From Paratractidigestivibacter sp963630635 (lineage in GTDB: Bacteria; Actinomycetota; Coriobacteriia; Coriobacteriales; Atopobiaceae): a stretch of 64,000 bases of DNA. Below, piece after piece: positions 53,688 through 62,596 of the stretch (position 1 is its first letter; each line of letters opens with the position of its first letter). The DNA is taken from assembly GCA_963630635.1 (NCBI GenBank), contig CAVGOA010000001.1, positions 62,001 to 126,000 of the forward strand, read 5' to 3'. A model generated the notes under the pieces. That model searched no databases. It saw only the letters and a program-made list of their open reading frames with translations, and was not told the origin of the DNA. The translations under genes were made by a program, and so were the position numbers.

Positions 53688-54479
53688 ATGGCTGCTTCAA
53701 ATAACCTTCCCACAACCGCAAAGGAAGTTGTCGGCGTCTTGTCCGACGCCTCTTTTGACGAGATTCCCGCGCTTATCGAGCGCTATGCCGAGGACCCCAG
53801 AAAGCAGGTGCGCCATGCCGTCGAGGTGGCTTCCAGGCGCCATAAACACGAGCTGGCAGAGCGCCAGCGGGTCGAGGGCATGTATGCGCTGCAGCGCGAG
53901 CTTGCAGGAGATGGCCTGGTTATTGGAGTCGATGAGGTTGGCCGCGGAGCGATTGCCGGGCCTCTCACCGTGGGTGCTGTGGTATTGCCGTACGACCCCG
54001 TGATCTATGAGATCAACGACTCAAAGCAGCTCTCACCTGCAAAGAGGGAGATTCTGGCGGCGCGCATCGCTGATGTGGCGGTGGCTATTGGCATTTGTCA
54101 CATCGAGCCGGCAACGATCGATGCCGTTGGCATGGCGCAGGCGCTTCGTCAGGCCATGCTGGGGGCCATTGAAGACACGGGCGTCGAAGCCGACTGTGTC
54201 TTGATCGACGGCAATCCTATGCACATCCACGAGAAAGAGAAAACCCTGGTCAAGGGTGACGCGCGTGTTGCCTGCATCGCCGCTGCCTCGATTGTGGCCA
54301 AGGTCACGCGCGACAATCTTATGGTGGCCATGGACGAGGAATACCCCGAATATCACCTGGCAGAATGCAAGGGGTACGGCTCGGCCGAGCATATCCAGGC
54401 GATCAAGGACCACGGTTTGAGCCCCATCCACCGTTTCTCATTTTGTGGAAACTTTTTGGAGACTCCGGCGCTCTTCTAG
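53688..54479 (+). CDS. rnhB: Ribonuclease HII
   Basis: Removes RNA from RNA/DNA hybrids and excises ribonucleotides. 263 residues. A helical N-terminal extension of about 72 residues precedes the catalytic fold, which opens GVDEVGRGAIAGPL (Asp82, Glu83) and continues with LIDGNPM, ASIVAKVTRD and the C-terminal HGLSPIHRFSF. All four acidic residues appear present. Confidence 0.96.
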   Translation: MAASNNLPTTAKEVVGVLSDASFDEIPALIERYAEDPRKQVRHAVEVASRRHKHELAERQRVEGMYALQRELAGDGLVIGVDEVGRGAIAGPLTVGAVVLPYDPVIYEINDSKQLSPAKREILAARIADVAVAIGICHIEPATIDAVGMAQALRQAMLGAIEDTGVEADCVLIDGNPMHIHEKEKTLVKGDARVACIAAASIVAKVTRDNLMVAMDEEYPEYHLAECKGYGSAEHIQAIKDHGLSPIHRFSFCGNFLETPALF

Positions 54480-54551
54480 AGGGTCTGTGTTTGCGATGCG
54501 TTTTGGCGCGCTTTCGAATACAGCTGGCTATATCGGCATTGTTGATAATTT

Positions 54552-54617
54552 CCTGACATGCTGATAGAACCCCGTCAGATATGTGATAGATAGCTGTCAG
54601 ATTCCTGATAGATTGTC
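54552..54617. repeat. Three 22-bp direct repeats upstream of yraN-comM-dprA
   Basis: Units begin at 54552, 54574 and 54596. The second and third read GTCAGAT-nnn-TGATAGAT; the first is degenerate (CCTGACATGC then TGATAGAA). TGATAG starts at 54562, 54584 and 54606, exactly 22 bases apart, about two helical turns. A partial fourth (CTGAGA) starts at 54618. The array ends 43 bases before the yraN ATG. TGATAGATT in unit three also resembles an extended -10, so promoter and operator may overlap. Confidence 0.7.
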
Positions 54618-54660
54618 CTGAGACGATCTTCTCCCATGGAAAACGAAAGGAGAGGACGTC

Positions 54661-55101
54661 ATGCTTGGGCAGAAGACCATAGTCACAAGGGGCTCTCTTG
54701 AGCTGAGCGGGGAAAAGCCGCTCTCCAAGCTCAACAATAAGGAGCTCGGCGCCCTGGGCGAGGGGTGCGCGGCGGCTTATCTTGAGGAACAGGGTCTGGA
54801 GGTCCTGGACCGCAACTGGCGATGCGACGTTGGAGAGGCCGATATCATCTGCCGCGACGCCGACGAGGTGGTCCTGGTCGAGGTGAAGACCCGCCTCAAG
54901 GCTTCTTGTAATGTCGACCCGATCCCCGAGCTTGCGGTCGACGCCAGAAAGCAACGCCGTTATCAAAAAATAGCCCTTATGTATATGGGCTTTCATTATC
55001 CTTGCGAACACATTCGCTTTGACGTCGTGGCTATCAACCTTTACAAAGACGGGTCCTACTGCCTGCGCCATCTTCCTCGCGCTTATGAGTGTGATGAGTG
55101 A
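54661..55101 (+). CDS. yraN: YraN/UPF0102 family nuclease-like protein
   Basis: 146 residues. NKELGALGEGCAAAYLEEQGLEVLDRNW (partly quoted), then the nuclease-fold signature GEADIICRDADEVVLVEVKTR with conserved E-x-D and E-x-K residues. The family has an endonuclease-like fold and a disputed role. AAAGGAGAGG lies before the ATG. The stop overlaps comM (TGATG). With comM and dprA it forms a DNA-processing/competence-like operon preceded by the 22-bp repeats. Confidence 0.93.
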   Translation: MLGQKTIVTRGSLELSGEKPLSKLNNKELGALGEGCAAAYLEEQGLEVLDRNWRCDVGEADIICRDADEVVLVEVKTRLKASCNVDPIPELAVDARKQRRYQKIALMYMGFHYPCEHIRFDVVAINLYKDGSYCLRHLPRAYECDE

Positions 55102-56615
55102 TGGCCACCGATTGCGGCGGGGCAAGCGTCATGACGGCGTGTCTTAGGGGAGTCGAGGCTCTTCCGGTTGTTGCCGAGGTGAGCATCTCGGGCGGCCTGC
55201 CTGCGATCCAGGTCGTTGGTACGCCGGACAACTCGGTGCTGGAGGGACGCTCGCGCGTGCGCTGCTCCCTTACTTCATGCGGCTACGAGGTTCCTCGCGT
55301 CCACGTGACGGTCAATCTTGCTCCCGGCGAGGTCAAGAAAACAGGTACCGGCTTTGATCTGCCCATTGCCGTGGCGATTCTTATCGCGAGCGGCCAGATT
55401 GACCCCAAGATATCCGAGAAGGCCTTGTTTGTGGGAGAAATCGCCCTAAACGGCCAGGTCAACCCTTCTCGCGGCGAGGTTGCCTACGCGCACCTGGCGC
55501 GCGACTTGGGGATGGACCTTGTTGTCTCGGCAAACTCGTCGGTGAGCGCGGTCGACGGGGTCACTATTTTGGGCCTTTCGAGCTTGGCACAGCTCAAAGG
55601 AGGACTGGAGCACTTGCCGCTGGTGGGTGAGCGCTGCGTTGCCCCGGATGATGCCGGTGAGCATGAAGCGGACGGTCTTCTCGACTACGCAGACGTGCTT
55701 GACCAGGAAGTCGCTAAGAGAGCCATGGTGATCGCGGCCGCGGGAAGGCACGGCCTCTTGATGATCGGGCCGCCTGGGGCGGGCAAATCGATGCTTGCCA
55801 AGAGATTGCCCACAATATTGCCGCCGCTCACAGAAGAGGAACGCCAAGAGGCCCTTCTCATCCATTCCGTCGCTGGTCAGCCTATCGATACCATCACCAA
55901 GGGGATAAGGCCCTTTAGGTCGCCCCATCACTCGATTTCTTTGGGAGGCCTGGTGGGCGGCGGCAGGCCGGTCATTCCCGGAGAGATCTCTCTGGCACAC
56001 GGCGGCGTCTTGTTCTTGGACGAGCTGCCCGAGTTTGCCAACAACACGCTGCAATCGATGCGCCAGCCCTTGGAGGACCACGAGGTTCGCATCGTGAGGG
56101 TGGACGGCGTCTACTCGTTTCCTTGCAACTTTCAGCTGGTCGCGGCAGCGAATCCCTGCCCTTGCGGTCACCTGGGCGACCCAGGCCATATCTGTAAATG
56201 CCCCATAGGGCGTATCCAGGCATACCAAGCCAAGCTCGCGGGGCCTTTGGTGGACAGGATCGACGTTGTTTTGGACGTTGCCCGCCCTTCGACCTCTAAG
56301 GTCATCGCAGGAAATGTTGGGCTCGACTCGGGTCAGATGAAAGATGCCGTTATGACCGCGCGTGCCTTTGCAGCCGAGCGCCAGGAATGGGAGGCGAGAG
56401 ACGCGACGCTGGGTAAGGGGGTCGCAGGTATTCGCTTTGCGCCCTCCGCCTTGTCTCTCTTTGAGTCCTACGCCGAGAGGCTCATGCTGGGCGGCCGCGC
56501 CCTCACGCGCGTAGCCCGGGTGGCGCGCACCATCGCAGACATCAGCGAGCGCGAGCAGGTGATCGAAGATGATGTAATCGAAGCCCTGGGCTTCAGGTCC
56601 CGGACCTTGTCGTAA
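55101..56615 (+). CDS. comM: ComM/YifB-family AAA+ ATPase (Mg-chelatase-like)
   Basis: 504 residues from ATG 55101, overlapping yraN. An N-terminal Lon-protease-like domain is followed by AAA+ with Walker A GPPGAGKS near 218-225, GVLFLDELPEF (Walker B), a Cys-rich insertion CPCGHLGDPGHICKC, and a C-terminal chelatase-like domain. In naturally competent bacteria ComM is a hexameric helicase that drives branch migration during transformation. Confidence 0.95.
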   Translation: MATDCGGASVMTACLRGVEALPVVAEVSISGGLPAIQVVGTPDNSVLEGRSRVRCSLTSCGYEVPRVHVTVNLAPGEVKKTGTGFDLPIAVAILIASGQIDPKISEKALFVGEIALNGQVNPSRGEVAYAHLARDLGMDLVVSANSSVSAVDGVTILGLSSLAQLKGGLEHLPLVGERCVAPDDAGEHEADGLLDYADVLDQEVAKRAMVIAAAGRHGLLMIGPPGAGKSMLAKRLPTILPPLTEEERQEALLIHSVAGQPIDTITKGIRPFRSPHHSISLGGLVGGGRPVIPGEISLAHGGVLFLDELPEFANNTLQSMRQPLEDHEVRIVRVDGVYSFPCNFQLVAAANPCPCGHLGDPGHICKCPIGRIQAYQAKLAGPLVDRIDVVLDVARPSTSKVIAGNVGLDSGQMKDAVMTARAFAAERQEWEARDATLGKGVAGIRFAPSALSLFESYAERLMLGGRALTRVARVARTIADISEREQVIEDDVIEALGFRSRTLS

Positions 56616-56628
56616 GAGGGGAGCAACC

Positions 56629-57513
56629 ATGAGCTGCGTCCATTGGGCAATATCGCGCGGGGACGACCTATACCCCGCCTCATTCGAGGAGCTGCACACG
56701 CCGCCCCAGACCGTCTACGGCATGGGGGACCCGGCGGTTCTCTCCACCCCCTGCATCTCGATCATCGGGGCAAGGCGGGCCACCCCCTACGGCTTGTCAA
56801 TCGCGCAGATGGGCGCGCGGGTCTCGGCGGAGTGCGGAATCACCGTGGTCTCGGGCGGGGCCATGGGGTGCGACGCCGCGGCGGCCCGGGCGGCCCTTCT
56901 GGCCGGGGGCAAAACAATCGTTGTATCGGGCTGTGGAGCAGACGTCGTGTATCCCAGCACCTCGCAAGACGTCTACGAAGAAGCGGTTAAATGTGGGGGA
57001 GCGGTGATATCGGTTGAGCGCTGGGGGCAAGGTCCCAGAAAGTACGCCTTTCGCAAGCGAAACACCTTGATCGCCGCGCTGGGCAAGAGCCTGATCGTGA
57101 CCGAGGCCGGCATTGGCTCGGGCACGATGTCGACGGCAGACGCGGCCGTTGAGCTGGGACGGGCCGTCTATGCAATACCCGGCTCGATCTTTTCGCCTAA
57201 CTCCAGCGGGACAAATGGGCTTTTAGCGGAAGGTGCCCGTGTGATTCCGGACGAGAAGTCCCTTGAGAGCGCCATTTCCTTAGACTATGGTGTTATGCGT
57301 TTCTCACAGGCGCTTGAGAGAAAAGACCACGGCCCCGTTCTCTCGGCCTTGACGGCAAGCCCCATGAGGCCCGATGAGCTTTCGCGGGCCTTGAACGAGG
57401 ACGTGCTCACGACCCTGCGGACGCTCTCGGACTATGAGATTCGCGGGCTGGTGACGCGTTTGCCCGATGGCCGGTACTCACCTTCCGAGAGCTTCCTTAT
57501 GAGCGGCGGCTGA
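56629..57513 (+). CDS. dprA: DNA processing protein DprA
   Basis: 294 residues with the Rossmann-like DprA core: ISIIGARRATPYG, TVVSGGAMGCDAAAARAAL, VVSGCGADVVYPS, RKRNTLIAALGKSLIVTEAG, and AIPGSIFSPNSSGTNGLL. A short winged-helix-like end follows. It loads RecA on incoming single-stranded DNA. GGGGAG precedes the ATG. topA, often next, is absent; trmFO follows directly. Confidence 0.96.
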   Translation: MSCVHWAISRGDDLYPASFEELHTPPQTVYGMGDPAVLSTPCISIIGARRATPYGLSIAQMGARVSAECGITVVSGGAMGCDAAAARAALLAGGKTIVVSGCGADVVYPSTSQDVYEEAVKCGGAVISVERWGQGPRKYAFRKRNTLIAALGKSLIVTEAGIGSGTMSTADAAVELGRAVYAIPGSIFSPNSSGTNGLLAEGARVIPDEKSLESAISLDYGVMRFSQALERKDHGPVLSALTASPMRPDELSRALNEDVLTTLRTLSDYEIRGLVTRLPDGRYSPSESFLMSGG

Positions 57514-57536
57514 TTTTTAGAAAGGTAAGACAAGAC

Positions 57537-58859
57537 ATGCAGGAGAAAGTCACGGTTGTCGGCGGCGGCTTGGCAGGCTGCGAGTGCGCGCTTCAACTGG
57601 CCGACAGGGGAGTGGCGGTCACTCTTTACGAGCAAAGGCCGCACAACCCCGGACCGGCCCACCACACAGATGGACTTGCCGAGCTCGTTTGCTCCAACTC
57701 GCTTAAGTCCACGAAGCCCGACTCGGCGGCCGGTGTCCTTAAGACCGAGCTCGAGCTTATGGGCTGCAAGTTGCTTGGTTTTGCACGCGAGACGAGCGTC
57801 GCCGCCGGAGGGGCCCTGGCCGTCGACCGTGAGGCATTCTCCGCCAAGGTCACCGCCGCCGTCGAGGGCCACCCGCTCATCGACGTCGTACGCCAAGAGG
57901 TGACGCAGATCCCTGACGAGCCTTGCGTCATTGCCGCCGGCCCTCTGTGCTCCGAGGCGCTCTTCTCGCAGGTATCCAAGGTCTTGGGCAGTCAGAGCCT
58001 TTCATTCTTTGATGCTGCGGCACCCATCGTTTCGGCCGACTCTCTCAACATGGACGTCGTTTTTCGCCAGTCGCGCTACGAGGACGAGGGCATCGGTGAC
58101 TACCTCAACTGCCCAATGGAGAAGGACGAGTACTACGCCTTTATCGACGCGCTTTTGTCTGCCAAGAAGGTCATCGCCAAGGAGTTCGAGCAAAAGGACC
58201 TCTTCTGCGCCTGCCAGCCGGTCGAGGAGATTGCTCGCACGGGCAAGGACGCCCCGCGATTTGGCGCGCTTAAGCCGGTGGGCCTGGTCGATCCCAGAAG
58301 TGGGCGCCGACCCTGGGCCGCTGTTCAGCTGAGGAGCGAGACCGAGTCCAAGCAGGCCTACAACCTCGTGGGATTCCAGACCAATCTCACCTGGCCCGAG
58401 CAAAAGCGCGTCTTTAGCATGATTCCTGGACTCGAGAACGCCGAGTTTTTGCGTTACGGCGTCATGCACCGCAACTCGTTCATCGACTCGCCACACGTAC
58501 TGGACAAGACCTTTGCCATCCCTGGGACGCAGGTGCGTTTTGCCGGACAGATCACCGGTACCGAGGGCTACGTCGAGGCCATCGCCTCGGGTCTTTTGGC
58601 TGCTCTCAACACCTATGCGCAACTTCGCGGCCTGGATTGTCTTGAGCTTCCTAAGACGGGGTCGCTGGGCTCCTTGGTTGCCTACGCGACTGACCCCGCT
58701 ACCAAGGACTACCAGCCCATGCACGTGAACTTTGGCGTGTATGAACCCTTGCCCGCGCCGCCTCGTAACAAGGGAGAGCGTCGCCAGGCCATGGCCCAGC
58801 GCGCCGTTGCCGATATGCAGGCGTACGTCGCCGCGCGCCCCGACATCTTTGGTAAGTAG
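57537..58859 (+). CDS. trmFO: Folate-dependent tRNA m5U54 methyltransferase TrmFO
   Basis: FAD enzyme using methylene-THF, 440 residues. Nucleotide motif VVGGGLAGCECA at the N-terminus; TDGLAELVCSNSLKS; later FAGQITGTEGYVEAIASGLLAA and QPMHVNFGVYEPL, all family hallmarks. It sits 23 bases after dprA. Confidence 0.97.
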   Translation: MQEKVTVVGGGLAGCECALQLADRGVAVTLYEQRPHNPGPAHHTDGLAELVCSNSLKSTKPDSAAGVLKTELELMGCKLLGFARETSVAAGGALAVDREAFSAKVTAAVEGHPLIDVVRQEVTQIPDEPCVIAAGPLCSEALFSQVSKVLGSQSLSFFDAAAPIVSADSLNMDVVFRQSRYEDEGIGDYLNCPMEKDEYYAFIDALLSAKKVIAKEFEQKDLFCACQPVEEIARTGKDAPRFGALKPVGLVDPRSGRRPWAAVQLRSETESKQAYNLVGFQTNLTWPEQKRVFSMIPGLENAEFLRYGVMHRNSFIDSPHVLDKTFAIPGTQVRFAGQITGTEGYVEAIASGLLAALNTYAQLRGLDCLELPKTGSLGSLVAYATDPATKDYQPMHVNFGVYEPLPAPPRNKGERRQAMAQRAVADMQAYVAARPDIFGK

Positions 58860-58867
58860 CCGCCGGC

Positions 58868-59800
58868 GTGGTGGGGAAGAGCCAACATATCCAACTTTCC
58901 TTGGACGATTGCGTTTTGGGCTACCTGGAATCCTTGAGGGCGCAGCGCCGCTTGTCCCCCAACACCGTGCGGGCATACGGCTGCGACCTCGAGGCTTTTG
59001 AGGCCTGGATTGACCGCACCGGCTTTGACGCCTTTGCCCTCACGCATGCGCAGCTGCGTAGTTACTTGGGTGAGTTGTCGCGCGCCGGCTATTCGTCGCG
59101 CACCGTTGCCCGGCACCTCTCCGCGTTAAAGGGACTCTATCGTTGGATGGAAGAGCACGGCGTCGACGCGGGAGACGCGGCGGCCGTTGTCTCGAGCCCC
59201 AAGGTGGCCAAGGGCCTGCCCAAGACCCTGGAAGACGCCGATGTCCTCAAGCTCTTCTCGACCTGCGACACGGCGGACGAAAAGGGTCTTCGCGATCTGG
59301 CCTTCATCGAGTTCATGTACGCGACCGGCGCCCGAGTCTCCGAGATCTCTTCGCTTAACATGGGCGACGTCGACTTTAGCCAGGCAACGGCTCGCCTTAT
59401 GGGCAAGGGCTCCAAAGAGCGCCTGGTTGTTCTTTACCCTGAGGCGCTGGACACACTTTCGCGTTACCTGCGGGAAGCACGCCCGGCCCTTCTCGCCAAA
59501 CGCAAAGAGGGCAGAGCGACCGAGGACGCCGTTTTTCTCTCAGCCCGCGGCAACCGTATGTCGGCCGACGCGCTGAGAAAGGCCTTCGAGAAGCACGTTG
59601 CCCTAGCTGGGCTCGACCGTGACGTGACCCCGCACGCCATGCGCCACACCTTTGCCACCGAGCTTTTGGGCGGAGGCGCCGATCTGCGCAGCGTCCAGGA
59701 GCTTCTAGGCCACGCGAGCCTCTCCACGACCCAGATCTACACTCACGTCTCGATAGATCGCCTAAAAGAGGCGACGAGAAGCGCGCACCCCAGGTCGTAG
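58868..59800 (+). CDS. xerC: Tyrosine recombinase XerC
   Basis: 310 residues from GTG 58868 (a second GTG follows at once; no clear binding site, so coupling to trmFO eight bases upstream is likely). SAM-like core-binding domain at 10-110; catalytic domain with Arg156, Lys180, His256-x2-Arg259, His282 and nucleophile Tyr291, so it is complete. Its place after trmFO marks it as the chromosomal dimer-resolution enzyme, not a phage integrase. Confidence 0.93.
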   Translation: MVGKSQHIQLSLDDCVLGYLESLRAQRRLSPNTVRAYGCDLEAFEAWIDRTGFDAFALTHAQLRSYLGELSRAGYSSRTVARHLSALKGLYRWMEEHGVDAGDAAAVVSSPKVAKGLPKTLEDADVLKLFSTCDTADEKGLRDLAFIEFMYATGARVSEISSLNMGDVDFSQATARLMGKGSKERLVVLYPEALDTLSRYLREARPALLAKRKEGRATEDAVFLSARGNRMSADALRKAFEKHVALAGLDRDVTPHAMRHTFATELLGGGADLRSVQELLGHASLSTTQIYTHVSIDRLKEATRSAHPRS

Positions 59801-59847
59801 GCATTGTATGGAGACGCCCGGCCCAGGAACTTTGCTCGCGTTTTCTC

Positions 59848-59877
59848 TCGACAAAGAAACTCGACGCTTGTTATACT
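59848..59877 (+). promoter_or_regulatory. Probable rpsB-tsf promoter with a long leader
   Basis: TCGACA (59848-59853), an 18-base spacer and TATACT (59872-59877). Transcription from about 59884 leaves a leader of roughly 160 bases with possible pairings (CGCGAG/CTCGCG, and CCCC-at-CGAC with GTCGGGG). This is compatible with autogenous control by S2, but no known leader motif is recognised. Confidence 0.6.
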
Positions 59878-60042
59878 GTTCAATCGCTGTGCAAGGGCGC
59901 AGTGTGTCGCGAGAGTACCCGCGGCATCCATTTCACACGCATGACGACTCGCGCATCGTGGTGCCCCATCGACTAAAGCCAGGTCAGGGGTGGTGTGTCG
60001 GGGACGATATCATGCGGAGGTGCAACCACAGGAGGTTTAGTT

Positions 60043-60786
60043 ATGGCTAAGATCACTATCCAGACCCTGCTCGACGCTGGTGTCCACTACGGTCACCAGA
60101 CCCGCCGCTGGAACCCCAAGATGAAGTCTTACATCTTTGGTGAGCGCAACGGCATCTACATCCTTGACCTCAAGCAGACCGTCCTGGGCGCCGATAAGGC
60201 CTACTCCTTCCTCAAGGAGACCGCTTCCAAGGGCGGCAAGGTCCTCTTCGTCGGCACCAAGAAGCAGGCCCAGGAGCCCGTGGCTACCGAGGCTGCTCGC
60301 TGCGGCATGCCTTGGATCAACCAGCGTTGGCTCGGCGGCATGCTCACCAACTTCGTGACCATGCGCTCCCGCATCAACCGTATGGAGGAGCTCGAGGCCA
60401 TGGTCGAGGACGGCCGCATGGCTACCCTGCCCAAGAAGGAGCAGGCTGTTCTGGGCAAGGAGCTCGACAAGCTGCAGAAGAACCTCGGCGGCGTCCGTGA
60501 CATGACCGCCCTTCCCCAGGCCATCTTCGTCGTCGACTCCAAGCGCGAGGAGATTGCCATCCGCGAGGCCAACCGTCTGCACATCCCCGTCGTGTCCCTT
60601 CTCGACACCAACTCCGACCCCGACGTCATCGATTACGGCATTCCCGCCAACGACGACGCCATCCGTTCTGTGTCCCTGATGTGCGAGCTCATGGCCGACG
60701 CTGTTCTTGCCGGCTCTGGCAAGGAGCAGATCACCGCTGAGGAGATGGCCGGCACCGAGGCCGCCGAGGCCCCCGCAGCCGAGTAA
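60043..60786 (+). CDS. rpsB: 30S ribosomal protein S2
   Basis: 247 residues from ATG 60043 (AGGAGG upstream; the frame is open further left without a site). MAKITIQTLLDAGVHYGHQT, RWNPKM, and PWINQRWLGGMLTNF are family signatures. The Ala/Glu-rich tail is dispensable. It is operonic with tsf. Confidence 0.97.
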   Translation: MAKITIQTLLDAGVHYGHQTRRWNPKMKSYIFGERNGIYILDLKQTVLGADKAYSFLKETASKGGKVLFVGTKKQAQEPVATEAARCGMPWINQRWLGGMLTNFVTMRSRINRMEELEAMVEDGRMATLPKKEQAVLGKELDKLQKNLGGVRDMTALPQAIFVVDSKREEIAIREANRLHIPVVSLLDTNSDPDVIDYGIPANDDAIRSVSLMCELMADAVLAGSGKEQITAEEMAGTEAAEAPAAE

Positions 60787-60817
60787 TTACCCGACCGCTT
60801 TTATTTAAGGAGAAAGA

Positions 60818-61687
60818 ATGGCTCAGATTACCGCCGCACTGGTTAAGCAGCTCCGTGAGATGACCGACTCCCCTATGATGGAGTGCAAGAAGGCTCTCGT
60901 CGAGGCCGAGGGCGACCTCGAGAAGGCTGTCGACGTCCTGCGCACCATGGGTATCGCCAAGGCCGTCAAGCGCGCTGGCCGCGACACCAACGAGGGCACC
61001 ATCGCCACCTATGTCTCTGAGGACGGCAAGACCGGCGCCATCCTCGAGCTCTCCTGCGAGACCGACTTCGTGGGCACCAACCCCAAGTTCACCGGCTTCG
61101 CCGCTAAGCTCGCTCAGGTCGTCGCCGAGAACGACCCCGCCGACGTCGAGGCTCTCAAGGCCTGCGAGATGGACGGCTCCACTGTCGACGCCGAGCTCAC
61201 CGAGATGATCCACGTCATCGGCGAGAACATGAAGGTTCTGCGCTTCCAGCGCCTCTCCGTCGAGAACGGCGCCCTGGCCAGCTACATCCACCTGGGTGGC
61301 AAGATCGCCAACGTCGCTGTCTTCGAGTTCTCTAAGCCCGAGACCGCCGCTGCCGACGAGTTCAAGAACTTCGCCCACGATGTTGCTATGCAGATCGCCG
61401 CTACCGCTCCTGTGGCTGCTTCCCGCGACGACGTGCCTGCCGAGACCGTCGAGCACGAGCTCTCCATCTACAAGGCTCAGGCTGCTGAGTCCGGCAAGCC
61501 CGAGGCTATCCAGGAGAAGATGGCTCAGGGCCGCCTTGAGAAGTACTTCAAGGAGTTCGTCCTGTGCGAGCAGGAGTTCGTCAAGGATTCCTCCGTCACC
61601 ATCGACGGCCTTGCCAAGAAGACCTCTAAGGACCTCGGCGACGAGATCAAGGTCAAGAGCTTCGTCCTTTACCGCTTTGGCGAGTAA
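60818..61687 (+). CDS. tsf: Elongation factor Ts
   Basis: Nucleotide exchange factor for EF-Tu, 289 residues. N-terminal UBA-like region VKQLREMTDSPMMECKKALVEA with the family TDF-like core ETDFVGTN. AAGGAG precedes the ATG. A terminator follows. Confidence 0.97.
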   Translation: MAQITAALVKQLREMTDSPMMECKKALVEAEGDLEKAVDVLRTMGIAKAVKRAGRDTNEGTIATYVSEDGKTGAILELSCETDFVGTNPKFTGFAAKLAQVVAENDPADVEALKACEMDGSTVDAELTEMIHVIGENMKVLRFQRLSVENGALASYIHLGGKIANVAVFEFSKPETAAADEFKNFAHDVAMQIAATAPVAASRDDVPAETVEHELSIYKAQAAESGKPEAIQEKMAQGRLEKYFKEFVLCEQEFVKDSSVTIDGLAKKTSKDLGDEIKVKSFVLYRFGE

Positions 61688-61713
61688 ATAAGTAGCTCAA
61701 CCAGTCCTTTTAA

Positions 61714-61746
61714 GGAGCCGGTTACTTTGCGTGACCGGCTCCTTTT
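61714..61746 (+). terminator. Terminator after tsf
   Basis: GGAGCCGGT (61714-61722) pairs with ACCGGCTCC (61734-61742), followed by TTTT. Confidence 0.92.
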
Positions 61747-61798
61747 ATGTGAAGAGCGTACCCGCTCGCCTTAAAGTTCGGCGCGGCGTTGTAGGCTC

Positions 61799-61807
61799 TG
61801 ATAGAAT
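61799..61807 (+). promoter_or_regulatory. Probable extended -10 element for pyrH-frr-uppS
   Basis: TGATAGAAT, 61 bases before the pyrH start. No good -35 is seen. Confidence 0.45.
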
Positions 61808-61868
61808 CACACAACAGTATGTTTAGTTGCGTGATTGATTTAGCGTGCCCATCCGAGTGGAGGTTAGC

Positions 61869-62594
61869 GTGTCTGACTACAAGTACAAGCGCGTTCTTCT
61901 TAAGTTGTCCGGAGAGGCCCTTATGGGTTCTCAGTCCTTTGGCATCGATCCTGCCGTTCCTCAGCGCCTTGCGCGCGAGATTCGCCCCGTCTACGAGGCG
62001 GGTGTCCAGGTAGCCGTTGTCGTGGGCGGCGGCAACATCTTCCGCGGCGTCTCTGGTGCCGCGGCCGGCATGGACCGTGCCCAGGGCGACAACATGGGTA
62101 TGCTCGCCACCGTCATCAACGCTCTTGCCCTGCAGGACACCTTTGAGCAGGCTGGCATGACCTCCCGCGTCATGAGCGCCATTGAGATGCGCCAGATCGC
62201 CGAGCCCTATATTCGTCGCCGCGCCATTCGTCACCTTGAGAAGGGCCGCATCACCATTTTTGCCGCCGGCACCGGCAACCCCTTCTTTACCACCGACACC
62301 GGCGCCGCCCTTCGCGCCTGCGAGATCAACGCCGAGATTCTGATGAAGGCCACCAACGTCGACGGCATCTACGACAGCGATCCGCGCAAGAACCCCGACG
62401 CCAAGCGCTTTGATTCCATCTCTTACAGCGAGGTCTTGAACCGTGACCTCAAGGTCATGGATGCTGCAGCCACGGCTCTTTGCCGCGACAACCAGATGCC
62501 CATCATGGTCTTTGACATCAACGCCGACGGCGGCTTCGAGCGCGCCGTGTGCGGCGAGAACGTGGGCACCACCGTTTACGAGGAGGAGAACTAA
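61869..62594 (+). CDS. pyrH: UMP kinase
   Basis: Phosphorylates UMP to UDP. 241 residues from GTG 61869 (GGAGG upstream). Amino-acid-kinase fold: RVLLKLSGEALMG, VVVGGGNIFRG, GTGNPFFTTDT, and KATNVDGIYDSDP. It is a hexameric enzyme, regulated in relatives by GTP and UTP. Confidence 0.97.
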   Translation: MSDYKYKRVLLKLSGEALMGSQSFGIDPAVPQRLAREIRPVYEAGVQVAVVVGGGNIFRGVSGAAAGMDRAQGDNMGMLATVINALALQDTFEQAGMTSRVMSAIEMRQIAEPYIRRRAIRHLEKGRITIFAAGTGNPFFTTDTGAALRACEINAEILMKATNVDGIYDSDPRKNPDAKRFDSISYSEVLNRDLKVMDAAATALCRDNQMPIMVFDINADGGFERAVCGENVGTTVYEEEN

Positions 62595-62596
62595 TC

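Noticed and set aside
58868..59800. Tyrosine recombinase as a sign of a mobile element
   Set aside because: It lies in the usual trmFO-xerC setting with no attachment-site repeats or phage genes nearby.
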